Positions 24,763 to 32,839 of a stretch of 43,371 nt of DNA are shown here, in pieces. The notes under the pieces are model-generated. The model was not told where the DNA came from. It did not search any database and saw only the letters and a program-made list of their open reading frames with translations. Both the position numbers and the translations under genes were made by a program. The DNA comes from Candidatus Altarchaeales archaeon ex4484_2 (lineage in GTDB: Archaea > Altiarchaeota > Altiarchaeia > IMC4 > QMZM01). The number at the start of each line of letters is the position of its first letter. The first letter of the stretch is position 1. The stretch is taken from contig NJEG01000011.1 of assembly GCA_002254565.1 (NCBI GenBank), forward strand, positions 298 to 43,668, read 5' to 3'.

Positions 24763-25611
24763 CTATCCGTTATTATTTACGGGCCCGATAAAAGCATTCC
24801 CAAAAGCATCCAGGTTGGGAGGTGTTTGGTTATAGACAACCACATCATCGAAATCAACAGCCATACACCTCCCATTATCTGGAGAATTCTGATTGCTTCC
24901 GATCCCAAAATTAGTCCAGCCCTCCATTGAAGAAAGATTCCCATCACTCCAATCAACATCACTCTCGTTTATCAATAACACCCCATCCAACCAAAACTGA
25001 GCCACACCATCCAGCTGATTAGTGTCCATTCCCACATGTATCTCAAAAAAATGCCAGCAACCATCAGAGATATTAGAGGGATAAACCCTAGGCCAACCAC
25101 AATCATAGCATCTCGCCTGGTAATAATCAGATGTGCTTTGCGCAATCAATGCGAACTGATCTCCCAACACAAACTCCGGTATTAAACTTGTGCTTCCTGA
25201 ATGAAAATACAAAATCTTATCATACTGCAGCGGATCCCAGCTGAAACCATCTTCATACCTCATATACCACCTGACCCAAAGCTCTTTCTGGGGATGAGAA
25301 AATTCAACAGCAATTCCCCCACTATTACTATTTGTACCATCCCCCACCCAATGCCTCTGGCCTTTACCTCCCGTGCCGTTTGGATTATTCGCAGCAGAGG
25401 TTATCTGCTCATATAACCCGCTACAAGTCCAGCCACCACACTTACTAAGACCATCACAGTCTAATGGGTCACCATAAGTATTCCAGTCAGCACAATCATA
25501 GCTCGTCTCCCACCTACCATCCACATCAAAGGTTATTGACGCACTAACCCATCCCACAAAAAAGAGCATGATGAATACGATCAAAAAAATCCGCATAGCT
25601 CTCCCGTTCAT
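24763..25611 (-). CDS. Secreted LamG/polysaccharide-lyase-like protein, truncated by TAG before its dockerin
   Basis: 282 residues. A signal peptide (about 5-24, MRIFLIVFIMLFFVGWVSA) precedes a jelly-roll carbohydrate-binding or lyase-type domain. CADWNTYGDPLDCDGL, GKGQRHWVGDGTNSN, ELWVRWYMRYEDGFSW and a CFxFEIHVG-like strand are typical of the polysaccharide-lyase/LamG set. The reading frame stops at TAG 24763-24765, and the same frame immediately encodes a dockerin-like domain (24616-24762). The ATG directly follows the TAG ending the mch C-terminal fragment. It could be involved in cell-surface or polysaccharide binding; no catalytic residue can be assigned. Confidence 0.75.
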   Translation of the reverse strand: MNGRAMRIFLIVFIMLFFVGWVSASITFDVDGRWETSYDCADWNTYGDPLDCDGLSKCGGWTCSGLYEQITSAANNPNGTGGKGQRHWVGDGTNSNSGGIAVEFSHPQKELWVRWYMRYEDGFSWDPLQYDKILYFHSGSTSLIPEFVLGDQFALIAQSTSDYYQARCYDCGWPRVYPSNISDGCWHFFEIHVGMDTNQLDGVAQFWLDGVLLINESDVDWSDGNLSSMEGWTNFGIGSNQNSPDNGRCMAVDFDDVVVYNQTPPNLDAFGNAFIGPVNNNG

Positions 25612-25740
25612 CTAATATACCCCCACCCTGCCAGCAGCATACACCCCACCCGTTGACTCATCTTTTACCTTAAGAGCTGCTGGCGCGAAAATTTCGGGGT
25701 CTATCCGGTTGAAGTCACCAATTAAACAGTATCCTATCAT
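25612..25740 (-). pseudogene. mch: C-terminal part of mch in a shifted frame
   Basis: 43 codons in the frame next to that of the 25715-26353 gene. They read LIGDFNRIDPEIFAPAALKV, matching the conserved end of Mch (in other archaea DFYKIDPxxFxPAxVxV). It ends at TAG 25612-25614, three bases before the LamG start. Its presence shows that the Mch frame is interrupted, not naturally ended, at 25715. Confidence 0.75.
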
Positions 25741-26353
25741 CTAACTCCGGCATCAAGCACTCACCCTTCGCCTTCTCCACCAGATTAATGTCGTATCCAA
25801 GGCTGTGCAACCTGAACACCCCGACCTCGACTATACGGGCCATGACATTAATTAAACCCACATTAGATTTGCACCTGAACGCAGCCAGATAAAGCTCGGT
25901 TGCATTCATTTTCCCAAGTATTTCCTCGCACGTCTCCTGTGAAGGTAGATGATCTGTTTCAAAAATAAGGCATGCCTTATCTGATTTCTCCAAATATCCG
26001 ACTTCCTTCACAATCGAATTCAGGCTTTTCGCGAGAATATTAGCTGGCCCAGAACCTAAAGCCTGCATCCCGTTCACGCTCATAAACCAGCCCGCCATCT
26101 GGCAGCTCATGGTGGCTATGGCAGGTTTCTTGGGCACATCCACGCTTATCTTGTTCCCATCCACCTCAACGGATGCCAGGGAACCCATGCAGGCCTCAGC
26201 CACCCTAATACCGGCCTCAATAGGATAATCCCTGTTTACGCCTAAATCCAATACATAAGCTGTACCCTGGTCTGTGCAGTATTCATCAATCCCGGGACAG
26301 TAGTCATCTGCGACCTCCCCTAGTATACCACATGCCCTCCTGTTCAGGTTCAT
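25715..26353 (-). CDS. mch: Methenyl-H4MPT cyclohydrolase, frame-broken and shortened
   Basis: 212 residues against about 315 in the family. Mch interconverts N5-formyl-H4MPT and methenyl-H4MPT. PKKPAIATMSCQMAGW, ALGSGPA, and ARIVEVG with R173 and E176 (the pair reported as catalytic in Mch) are present. The sequence loses similarity after LMPELDD, near residue 206, and ends at TGA 25715-25717. The true C-terminus continues in another frame (25612-25740). About 60 residues of the usual region between these parts are missing as well, so it is both shortened and frameshifted. It starts by a 4-base overlap with fwdB and is the last gene of the C1 operon. Confidence 0.85.
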   Translation of the reverse strand: MNLNRRACGILGEVADDYCPGIDEYCTDQGTAYVLDLGVNRDYPIEAGIRVAEACMGSLASVEVDGNKISVDVPKKPAIATMSCQMAGWFMSVNGMQALGSGPANILAKSLNSIVKEVGYLEKSDKACLIFETDHLPSQETCEEILGKMNATELYLAAFRCKSNVGLINVMARIVEVGVFRLHSLGYDINLVEKAKGECLMPELDDRILFNW

Positions 26354-27624
26354 TTCCTTAATACTTCCCCCATAAGTTGTCTAAGAGTATCTTTTGTTGA
26401 TGTAGAGTAATCGAAGGGAGGCTTCATGGTCTGCCTAAGGGATATGGGAACACCATCCATCCTATAGAACGTGCCACCTGACTCGATACTGTCATACACC
26501 CCAGGCAACACTATATCGCTTAGGTAGGTTGTGGGGGTATGTGATACCTCCACAGTAACCAGGGGTATATCAGCCAGATACTCCACCACATCCCCTGGGA
26601 AATGCGCTCCCGGATCCGATGCCACCACCAGCATGGCATCAACCTCCCTCCTATGAAGCAGATCAATCGCTGAGGTGACCCCCGGGTTGTATCTCGGAAA
26701 GCCCCGGCTATAGTCCACAGCGTAAGGGTATCCAGTCAGCCAGGTGCATAATTCGTTGAATCCTGCAACGTTAGAGTGCCCCCGGTTAGCGAGTAAAACA
26801 GCCCTCGTGTATTTGTTGAGTTTCCTCACCAGATGCATTGCCTTCTCCATGTTCCTGTTCTTCCCCCTAGATGACGCCAGACCCAATCCCACAAAGACAG
26901 CACAATACTTCGCCTCCTTCATACCCCTAGCCATCTCTTTTATATCATCCACCTTAACACCAGCCACATCACACTTAAGCGGATAACCGTCTATCACCAT
27001 CTCTATCGCCGTTAACAGCTCATAATCACTGTTCGGTTCCACCTGCACGAATAAATCAGCCTGGTCTGCTGTCAGAGTCCTTCTGGGGTCTACTACCGCT
27101 ACTGTTCTCTCCCCCCTGCCGGCCCTGTATTTCCCTTCAGGATATAACGCGTGCTTGGACAACAGCCGCGGGTGGCTTTCCACCGGGTTGCAGCCCCAGA
27201 ACACCACATAATCCGCCCTGTTCCTGACCTCACCAAGGGTTGCTGAAGGCATACCCTTCTCCTGGAGAGCCTGTACGGTTGGCCCATGGCATATCGTAGT
27301 GCATGAGTCCAGATAACCACGCAGGTATTCTGCCAGCTGTATTCCCTCATACATTGCCTCAGTAGATATCTCGGTTCCCAGGTAAACCAACGGCTTTCTA
27401 GCATCAGACAGCACCCTGGCAGCCTCGCTTATCGCATTCATCCAGCTGGTTTCTACACCACCAACAACTGGCTTCATCAACCGTTCACCCTTAAAGTATT
27501 TCATGTACTTGGATCTACCCATCCAGCAGGCATTTAATACCTCAACATCACCCTCCCCGACATCCAGCACTATGTCATCACATGCTAAACCGCACACCGG
27601 ACAAGTATTGTTTTCGTGTCTCAT
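26350..27624 (-). CDS. fwdB: Formylmethanofuran dehydrogenase subunit B (catalytic)
   Basis: 424 residues. Subunit B holds the tungsten or molybdenum bis-pterin site that reduces CO2 to formate inside the complex. A [4Fe-4S] site is formed by C8, C11, C15 and probably C33 (CPVCGLACDDI). The metal ligand is cysteine C112 in TTICHGPT. The latter part (LVTVEVSHTPTTYLSDIVLPG) is the molybdopterin oxidoreductase signature. No selenocysteine TGA is seen at the C112 position. It overlaps fwdD and mch by 4 bases on either side. The nearby mobA gene could supply the cofactor. Confidence 0.95.
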   Translation of the reverse strand: MRHENNTCPVCGLACDDIVLDVGEGDVEVLNACWMGRSKYMKYFKGERLMKPVVGGVETSWMNAISEAARVLSDARKPLVYLGTEISTEAMYEGIQLAEYLRGYLDSCTTICHGPTVQALQEKGMPSATLGEVRNRADYVVFWGCNPVESHPRLLSKHALYPEGKYRAGRGERTVAVVDPRRTLTADQADLFVQVEPNSDYELLTAIEMVIDGYPLKCDVAGVKVDDIKEMARGMKEAKYCAVFVGLGLASSRGKNRNMEKAMHLVRKLNKYTRAVLLANRGHSNVAGFNELCTWLTGYPYAVDYSRGFPRYNPGVTSAIDLLHRREVDAMLVVASDPGAHFPGDVVEYLADIPLVTVEVSHTPTTYLSDIVLPGVYDSIESGGTFYRMDGVPISLRQTMKPPFDYSTSTKDTLRQLMGEVLRK

Positions 27625-27995
27625 TTCCTATATGAATCCAATATCTCACCTATGTTTTTGACATCCTCCAAAGTTGGCTTCAGCTCCGCATCAATGCCCT
27701 TGTATAACGGATTCCCGCAATCGCCCGTATCCCCCAAAGTTAACTGATTAGCCCAAAAACCCCTTGGAATGAACACATGACCACTTAGCACCCTCCCCTC
27801 TATTCTGGCCTCCAGCACAACCTGCCCGGATCTTGTTTCAACCTTAACCCTAGCTGGCTCCCCAAGACTGAGAAAGTCATCGGGGTTAATAAAGCAGATG
27901 GCAATCTCTTTCAAATATTCTTTTTCCATCTTGCCACCCCCCTTACAAATTCGACCCTGGCCCATAGAGGAGCCCGTATTCAGTAAAACCCTCAT
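27621..27995 (-). CDS. fwdD: Formylmethanofuran dehydrogenase subunit D (molybdopterin-binding)
   Basis: 124 residues, the length of FwdD. It completes the pterin-binding cap of the FwdBD catalytic pair. MRVLLNTGSSMGQG at the N-terminus and VFIPRGFWANQLTLGDTGDCGNPLYKGI are family hallmarks, as in the C-terminal domain of formate dehydrogenases. Overlaps fwdC and fwdB by 4 bases each. Confidence 0.9.
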   Translation of the reverse strand: MRVLLNTGSSMGQGRICKGGGKMEKEYLKEIAICFINPDDFLSLGEPARVKVETRSGQVVLEARIEGRVLSGHVFIPRGFWANQLTLGDTGDCGNPLYKGIDAELKPTLEDVKNIGEILDSYRK

Positions 27996-28714
27996 CTCAA
28001 TCGTATTACACCCCCACCCTTAACAGTTAAATCACCCCTGAATACCTTTCCGTCTTCCTTCTTGAAAGAGGGGAGCATCTTCTTAACACCCCCACATGCG
28101 ATTATCTCACCACCTGCCATCTCAGCACCCAAACCCCTTCCAGCCACCCCATCTATCCTGATCTCACCCTTCCTCATCCCGTATCCAGTGAACTCCCCCG
28201 CATCCCCGCCAACAACAATCAACCCACCACACATCCCTGCCCCCGTGTTGCATCCAGCACATCCATCAACTCTTATCTCTCCTCCAGTCATCCCAACCCC
28301 AGAGCCCCTGTATCCTGAGCCCAGATAGTTACCAGCATCTCCTTCAACAGTTATCTCCCCTCCGGTCATCTCCATCCCCGTCCACGATGCCGCATCTCCC
28401 TTAACAGTTATTCTACCCCCTTTCATCCCCTTACCAAGATATATTCCCGCATTACCCTCAATCACCAGCTCACCTGAGCTCATGCCCTCCCCGATACGCT
28501 GAATCCCGGACAGGTCACCTACCAGGGTAATATGGTCACCTGGCACCCCGCTTACAGAAAAATACTCACCAAGCTCTCTCACCCACTTACCCTCATATAC
28601 TTTAAGCTTTTTAATCTCATCTAAGCTCATACTTCCCAGCTTACAGGGTGTGAGATTCTCAGCCTCCAGACCGAGTCTTGGTTTATTTATTAACTCAAGC
28701 ACCAGATTATTCAC
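27992..28714 (-). CDS. fwdC: Formylmethanofuran dehydrogenase subunit C
   Basis: 240 residues with the subunit C repeat: GxxMxGGxIxVxGDAGxxxG in seven or so copies (GKGMKGGRITVKGDAASWTG, GMTGGEIRVDGCAGCNTG), which fold as a parallel beta-helix like the glutamate synthase GXGXG domain. It packs between the catalytic and amidohydrolase subunits. Overlaps fwdA and fwdD by 4 bases each. Confidence 0.95.
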   Translation of the reverse strand: MNNLVLELINKPRLGLEAENLTPCKLGSMSLDEIKKLKVYEGKWVRELGEYFSVSGVPGDHITLVGDLSGIQRIGEGMSSGELVIEGNAGIYLGKGMKGGRITVKGDAASWTGMEMTGGEITVEGDAGNYLGSGYRGSGVGMTGGEIRVDGCAGCNTGAGMCGGLIVVGGDAGEFTGYGMRKGEIRIDGVAGRGLGAEMAGGEIIACGGVKKMLPSFKKEDGKVFRGDLTVKGGGVIRLR

Positions 28715-30300
28715 GTCTTAACCTCCCTTGGCCTATTGATGTGTTCCAAACCGACACCATAGTTTGCTTCGTTGATACTGTAGTACCTGAATCTCTGCCT
28801 TATATCCCCTCGGAGGTCTTTATTGAGCGCAGGCTTAACGTATAATGTATCCCCCCCAACAGATCTGGTCTCCCCCCGTCTAGACACTATAACACCGTTT
28901 TTGATGGTGTACTCAGCCTGCCTAAAAGCTTTCTCTATCACCTCGCCTCTTGATTCCCCTGGATTTAGGTTATATACAGCAATATCCGCCCGTGCCCCCA
29001 CAGCAAGGGATTTATTGAGCCCAAGACGTTTAGCAGGACCTGCTCTTGTTAACACCGCGATTTCTCCGAGAGATAGCTCTCTATCCAGCGACTCAAGAGT
29101 CGTTTTCTCTCTCGCTGATTTATGGCATCTACCAAGCTCCTGGCCCCTGTATTTCCTATCCATAAGCCAGGCTATTATTTTTGGATAATCCATAAATGAG
29201 CCGGCGTTGGGGTGGTCTGTTGAGAGGCTTATCTGCCAGGGGTTTTCCACAAGCAAGGCCAGCTCCAGGCCACACGCCCATTGAATAGCGTTTACGTGGT
29301 TTTTTCTCCGGTAGTTGTAGGGAACCACACCACCACCAGCCTCGTTTTCTATGTCCATATTACACCATCTCCCATGCGTTAACTCCCCCAGATAGTGCTC
29401 GAATCCCGAATCAGCTGTTAAGGTCGTGGTGTCCCCGAATACTATCTGCCCCATGTCTACAGTGACCCCATCCCTCCTGTTTATTTCCTTCGCCAGATCC
29501 GCTGCCCTGGAATCCATATCCCTCCACGTTTCCCCCCCATAGCAGCTGAACTGCAGGTGGGTCACGTGAATTTCCAGATTAAGTGAAAGTGTTTCCCTGG
29601 CCGCCTCCCAGCTCCCCGGCTTACCTATGTTGTTGAGATGCAGATGTACGGGATGCGGTAGTTTCAGCTCCCCTCTAGCCCGTACCAGCGCCTCTATAAC
29701 CTGTTTTGGCGTTATACCGTACTCAGGTATCAGATCGTCTATGGACTCTATCTCCCCCCCGCGCTCCCATGCGATATAACCCCCGGGGTTAACAGCCTTC
29801 AACCCATAGGTTTTAGTCTTTGATATCATGTAGGCGAGCCACGCACTTGTTTTCTCTTCCTCACCTTCGCTGATGTATTCCATGATCTGGTGGTTGTTTC
29901 CAACCAGCAAAAGGCTTGTTTTGTCTACGTTGGGCGTATGGTTGAATTCATGATGCATGTGCAGGGCATTCAATGGAGCTACAGCAGGCTCATTCAAATG
30001 AGTGTACCCCATCACAGAATATTTGCTTCCAGTCTCCCGAGTGGTTGGCACAGGTGTTTTCTTCCCTCGAAAGGACTCGGGCCTCATCATCCGGGCTTTG
30101 TTAACAGCTGATCCTGCAAAGTGCGTGTGTATGTCAACACCCGAGGGCATCAATACCATACCTCTACAGTCTATCTCTCTTAGTTCCCCACTGATTCCCT
30201 CACTTATAAGCCCGTCAACAATACAGAGGTCTTCCCTCTCCCCCAGTATGTTATTTAAGGGATCATACAAGAAACCGTTTTTGAGTAACAGGTTTTTCAT
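28711..30300 (-). CDS. fwdA: Formylmethanofuran dehydrogenase subunit A (amidohydrolase)
   Basis: 529 residues. FwdA condenses formate, delivered through an internal tunnel, with methanofuran in a binuclear zinc site. Likely ligands by family alignment: H58 and H60 (VDIHTH), K168 as the carboxylated lysine (GLKAVNPGG), H219/H221 and H248, and D362 (LSTDHPNAGSF). YTHLNEPAV is a strong family signature. It overlaps mtdB upstream and fwdC downstream by 4 bases each. The ferredoxin-type subunits FwdF/FwdG of methanogens are absent from this operon. Confidence 0.95.
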   Translation of the reverse strand: MKNLLLKNGFLYDPLNNILGEREDLCIVDGLISEGISGELREIDCRGMVLMPSGVDIHTHFAGSAVNKARMMRPESFRGKKTPVPTTRETGSKYSVMGYTHLNEPAVAPLNALHMHHEFNHTPNVDKTSLLLVGNNHQIMEYISEGEEEKTSAWLAYMISKTKTYGLKAVNPGGYIAWERGGEIESIDDLIPEYGITPKQVIEALVRARGELKLPHPVHLHLNNIGKPGSWEAARETLSLNLEIHVTHLQFSCYGGETWRDMDSRAADLAKEINRRDGVTVDMGQIVFGDTTTLTADSGFEHYLGELTHGRWCNMDIENEAGGGVVPYNYRRKNHVNAIQWACGLELALLVENPWQISLSTDHPNAGSFMDYPKIIAWLMDRKYRGQELGRCHKSAREKTTLESLDRELSLGEIAVLTRAGPAKRLGLNKSLAVGARADIAVYNLNPGESRGEVIEKAFRQAEYTIKNGVIVSRRGETRSVGGDTLYVKPALNKDLRGDIRQRFRYYSINEANYGVGLEHINRPREVKT

Positions 30301-31151
30301 GCCAGCTCATAGGTTTTGTATAAATCAAATACCTGATCAGTATCCCTGAATATCTGCTTAATTATTTCCTGATGTATCCGCATCTTATGGTTTCCTGTGT
30401 AGATGCTGCCAATCACTGTTTTCCCGTGTTTTTTCACCACCCTATCAATCTCATCAACCCCGGAGATACCATAGGGGGGCACAGAGTTCAAATCCGCCAA
30501 CACCCTAAGTTTCTCCAAACCACTCCACAGATTCTCAGGCAGCAGTTGCACCCCCTCAGGACCTGCAGCAACAACGACCTGGGCGTTTATTAATACATCC
30601 TTAAGCTGAGCGGCTGTTCCCGCCTCAGCTGCTTCAACATGAATGCCGTATTCTTCCCTTAAATTTTTAGTGGTTTCCTCGGCCCTCTTCTTGTGCCTTG
30701 AGGTTAATGTTACCCTGCATTTCTCTTTCGCCAGCAATGCCGCCACCGACTGACCCACCGGCCCCGTTCCCGCCAAAACAACCGCGTTCATCCCATCCAC
30801 TCGGATGTACTCTTTTATGTTCCCAACGCAGGCGCTTGCAGTAGTATACGCTCCATCAGGATCCAATGCTACTGAAACCCTCATCCCCAACGGCAGCCGG
30901 TCAAGCGTCTCCAGGGTCTTTTTGAGATACTCCTTCGCTTTCATGATCTGGTGCCCCCCAATAAACACCGCAGTATTCTTCAATTCCTTCGGGCCTCTGG
31001 GGAAGAGGCTATGATAGATAATATCCGCTACCTCATCAAGCTCCACGTTATCGTACGGTAATACCACATCCACCCCAGAGTCATGCGCCACTGTTATGTC
31101 AAAGGCGCTGGCGTGCTTCTCGGTGCTAAGGTAGAGCAGTATCTTCTTCAT
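30297..31151 (-). CDS. mtdB: Methylene-H4MPT dehydrogenase, NAD(P)-dependent (MtdA/MtdB type)
   Basis: 284 residues. It reduces methenyl-H4MPT to methylene-H4MPT with NAD(P)H, a job done by F420-dependent Mtd or Hmd in methanogens. The N-terminal substrate domain (KKILLYLSTEKHASAFD, FPRGPKELKNTAVFIGG) and the Rossmann domain with GTGPVGQSVAALLA (about 128-141) and the TSRHKKR turn, suggesting NADP, match bacterial MtdB. In this operon it lies between metF and fwdA with 4-base overlaps. Cofactor choice is inferred from the RHKKR motif. Confidence 0.9.
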   Translation of the reverse strand: MKKILLYLSTEKHASAFDITVAHDSGVDVVLPYDNVELDEVADIIYHSLFPRGPKELKNTAVFIGGHQIMKAKEYLKKTLETLDRLPLGMRVSVALDPDGAYTTASACVGNIKEYIRVDGMNAVVLAGTGPVGQSVAALLAKEKCRVTLTSRHKKRAEETTKNLREEYGIHVEAAEAGTAAQLKDVLINAQVVVAAGPEGVQLLPENLWSGLEKLRVLADLNSVPPYGISGVDEIDRVVKKHGKTVIGSIYTGNHKMRIHQEIIKQIFRDTDQVFDLYKTYELA

Positions 31152-32041
31152 TTTATCTCCCTGAAAACCTCCATAAGCACCTTCGCGTTTCCAGCGGTCA
31201 TGATATGTGCCCCAGCTAATCCCTCATCCCGCAACTCATCAATCTGCTCCAGGATCAAGTGGATGCTTTCCTGGAAACTGTTTCCCGAATTAATTATTCT
31301 ATTTTTGATTTCAGAGGGTATAATCACATTAGGAATCGATTCCAAAAACTCTATTATCCCAGCGTCATACAATGCCACCAAACCAGCTATGACCTTCCCG
31401 TGTATATCCTCCCCGTGTTGCCTCTCGTATTCATCCAGAAATCTTTTCAGCTCCCCGACATCGAAAACCGCCTGGGTCTGGAAAAATCTGGCTCCCGCCT
31501 CCAGCTTCTTTCTTGTCTTGTGTATCTCCCCCTCCCAGGGTGAGGCAGTATGAGTTAACGCAGCTCCCGGATAGAAGTTTGTTCCACCGTAGAGTTTGTT
31601 CCCGGCCAGGTCTCTTCCCTGGTTCATTTCCTGCATACAGCATAGCAAGGAGGTGCTATCCAGATCATATACTGGTTTCGCTCCCGGGTGGTCGCTGCTC
31701 TTGCACCTGGGGTGGTCTCCTGTTATCGCCAGGATATTTCTTATCCCATAAGCTGATGCCGTCAAAAGATCAGCCTCCAAAGCCAGCACGTTACGGTCCC
31801 GGCACGCTACCTGGTACACCGGCTCAAGCCCAGCCTGCTTGACCATGATACTCCCACCAAGCGAGCTCATCAACAAAATACTTCCGGGTATGTCAACAAC
31901 GTTAACACCTGAGAGCTTACCCTTTATTTTCTTGAGTTCCTCCAGCTCCTTGCGGAACCCTCGGAGGTCAGCTCCCTTCGGCGGCGCAATCTCCGAGGTA
32001 TAAACGAACCCCCTCCCCAGCCTCTCACTTAGTTTGCTCAT
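31148..32041 (-). CDS. metF: Methylene-tetrahydropterin reductase, MetF family
   Basis: 297 residues, TIM-barrel flavoprotein. MetF reduces the methylene pterin to the methyl level. FVYTSEIAPPKG includes the conserved Glu (about 17), and ILAITGDHPRC, GGTNFYPGAALT and FFQTQAVFD are family motifs. In this pathway it would replace the F420-dependent reductase Mer; the carrier (H4MPT) is inferred from its neighbours. It overlaps metV upstream and mtdB downstream by 4 bases each, consistent with a MetFV complex. Confidence 0.92.
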   Translation of the reverse strand: MSKLSERLGRGFVYTSEIAPPKGADLRGFRKELEELKKIKGKLSGVNVVDIPGSILLMSSLGGSIMVKQAGLEPVYQVACRDRNVLALEADLLTASAYGIRNILAITGDHPRCKSSDHPGAKPVYDLDSTSLLCCMQEMNQGRDLAGNKLYGGTNFYPGAALTHTASPWEGEIHKTRKKLEAGARFFQTQAVFDVGELKRFLDEYERQHGEDIHGKVIAGLVALYDAGIIEFLESIPNVIIPSEIKNRIINSGNSFQESIHLILEQIDELRDEGLAGAHIMTAGNAKVLMEVFREIK

Positions 32042-32277
32042 TTTAGTTCAGGAACCCGTATCTTCAGATATTCCTCAAGCTTCCCCTGTTTCTTCATCTC
32101 CTCTAGTATGTGAACCCATACGCAGGGTTGGGTTCCCAGCTCACATATCCCCTCATGAACTCCCCCGCAGGGTCCGTTGAGCATGTTTTTAGGACAGTCC
32201 TCCATAGGACATTTATTCTTTAGGGTATAGGGTTTCAGGCATTCCCCGCAGTTCCTGCATATTTCGTGGGTTATCAT
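32038..32277 (-). CDS. metV: MetV-like zinc/iron-sulfur partner of MetF
   Basis: 79 residues with eight cysteines (C7, C10, C13, C23, C28, C37, C45, C52). The phrase NMLNGPCGGVHEGICELG followed by PCVWVHILEEMKKQG is the MetV signature. MetV is the partner of MetF in acetogens and is thought to carry iron-sulfur clusters or zinc so that an electron donor other than NADH can be used. It is the first gene of the operon. Confidence 0.9.
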   Translation of the reverse strand: MITHEICRNCGECLKPYTLKNKCPMEDCPKNMLNGPCGGVHEGICELGTQPCVWVHILEEMKKQGKLEEYLKIRVPELK

Positions 32278-32601
32278 TTTAGGGTGTGTTAAGAATACGA
32301 ATCATGTGGAAATAAATTGTTGGAAGGGTTTTTATTATCCCATAACATTATTGAGGTCTGGAAATATCTCATATCCCATGAAAACCGTGCATTTCCAGAT
32401 CAGTGCAACAGCATTTTTTTCAACCGTAATTACTTGATTGACTGGGTATATAATGTGTGGGGTTTTTATTTGCTGGATTCCTTGTTATTTAATAAGAATA
32501 TTTATTTAGTTTATTTGGAGGTATAGTTTTTTTGTTTGTCATGGTTTGGTTTAAGGTTCCTTTTTTTATTTGGGATATAATTTTTTTGGAGGTGATTTTA
32601 T
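32278..32601. other. 324-base AT-rich divergent promoter region
   Basis: This gap serves metV on the left (minus) and the cold-shock gene on the right (plus). A TATA-like AAATAAAT at 32310-32317 lies 33-40 bases before the metV ATG, fitting a short-leader archaeal promoter. An inverted repeat TCTGGAAAT/ATTTCCAGA sits at 32357-32365 and 32391-32399. The plus-strand part is T-rich and probably includes a long leader for the cold-shock gene. A 69-codon frame at 32317-32526 has no coding character. Confidence 0.5.
32588..32595 (+). promoter_or_regulatory. Strong Shine-Dalgarno site of the cold-shock gene
   Basis: GGAGGTGA six bases before the ATG at 32602 is close to the perfect anti-16S complement. 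Most starts in this window lack such a site, so this messenger is built for leadered, efficient translation. Confidence 0.75.
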
Positions 32602-32796
32602 ATGGTTGATGGTACTATTAAGTTCTTCAATGATGTGAAGAATTACGGTTTCATTGAAGGCGACGACGGTAATGATTACTTCGTCCACCGCAGTGATATC
32701 GTAGGTGAAGCCAGTTTAGCCGAAGGAGACCGGGTTTCTTTCACACCCGTTGAGGGTGACCGGGGTCCGAAGGCCGATAAAGTAGAGAAGTTGTAA
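32602..32796 (+). CDS. Cold-shock domain protein (CspA family)
   Basis: 64 residues, a complete cold-shock OB fold that binds single-stranded RNA and DNA. RNP1 is KNYGFIEG and RNP2 is DYFVHRSDI; the rest (GDRVSFTPVEGDRGPKADKV) fits the fold. It has a strong ribosome-binding site and a T-rich leader. Such proteins are frequent in bacteria and found in fewer archaea, so bacterial transfer is plausible. A poly-T region follows. Confidence 0.92.
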   Translation: MVDGTIKFFNDVKNYGFIEGDDGNDYFVHRSDIVGEASLAEGDRVSFTPVEGDRGPKADKVEKL

Positions 32797-32815
32797 ACGC
32801 TAACGCGTCTCTTCT

Positions 32816-32839
32816 CATTTTTTCTTTTTTTATTTTTTA
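32816..32839 (+). terminator. Poly-T terminator after the cold-shock gene
   Basis: Runs of six, seven and six T residues (TCATTTTTTCTTTTTTTATTTT) follow the stop within 45 bases, the usual archaeal termination signal. The convergent propeller gene ends at 32840, so its own signal must lie to the left. Confidence 0.6.

Noticed and set aside
24616-25611. Genome-wide recoding of TAG as pyrrolysine
   Set aside because: Several genes here end with TAG at family-consistent positions (3300-3302, 16818-16820, 18047-18049), and no pyl genes are in the window. A single readthrough or mutation is more economical.
26350-27624. Selenocysteine form of FwdB
   Set aside because: The metal-ligand position (residue 112) is encoded by a cysteine codon, and no in-frame TGA occurs.
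32317-32526. 69-codon plus-strand frame upstream of the cold-shock gene
   Set aside because: Composition follows the AT-rich spacer, with no ribosome site and no motif. It overlaps the likely promoters on both strands.
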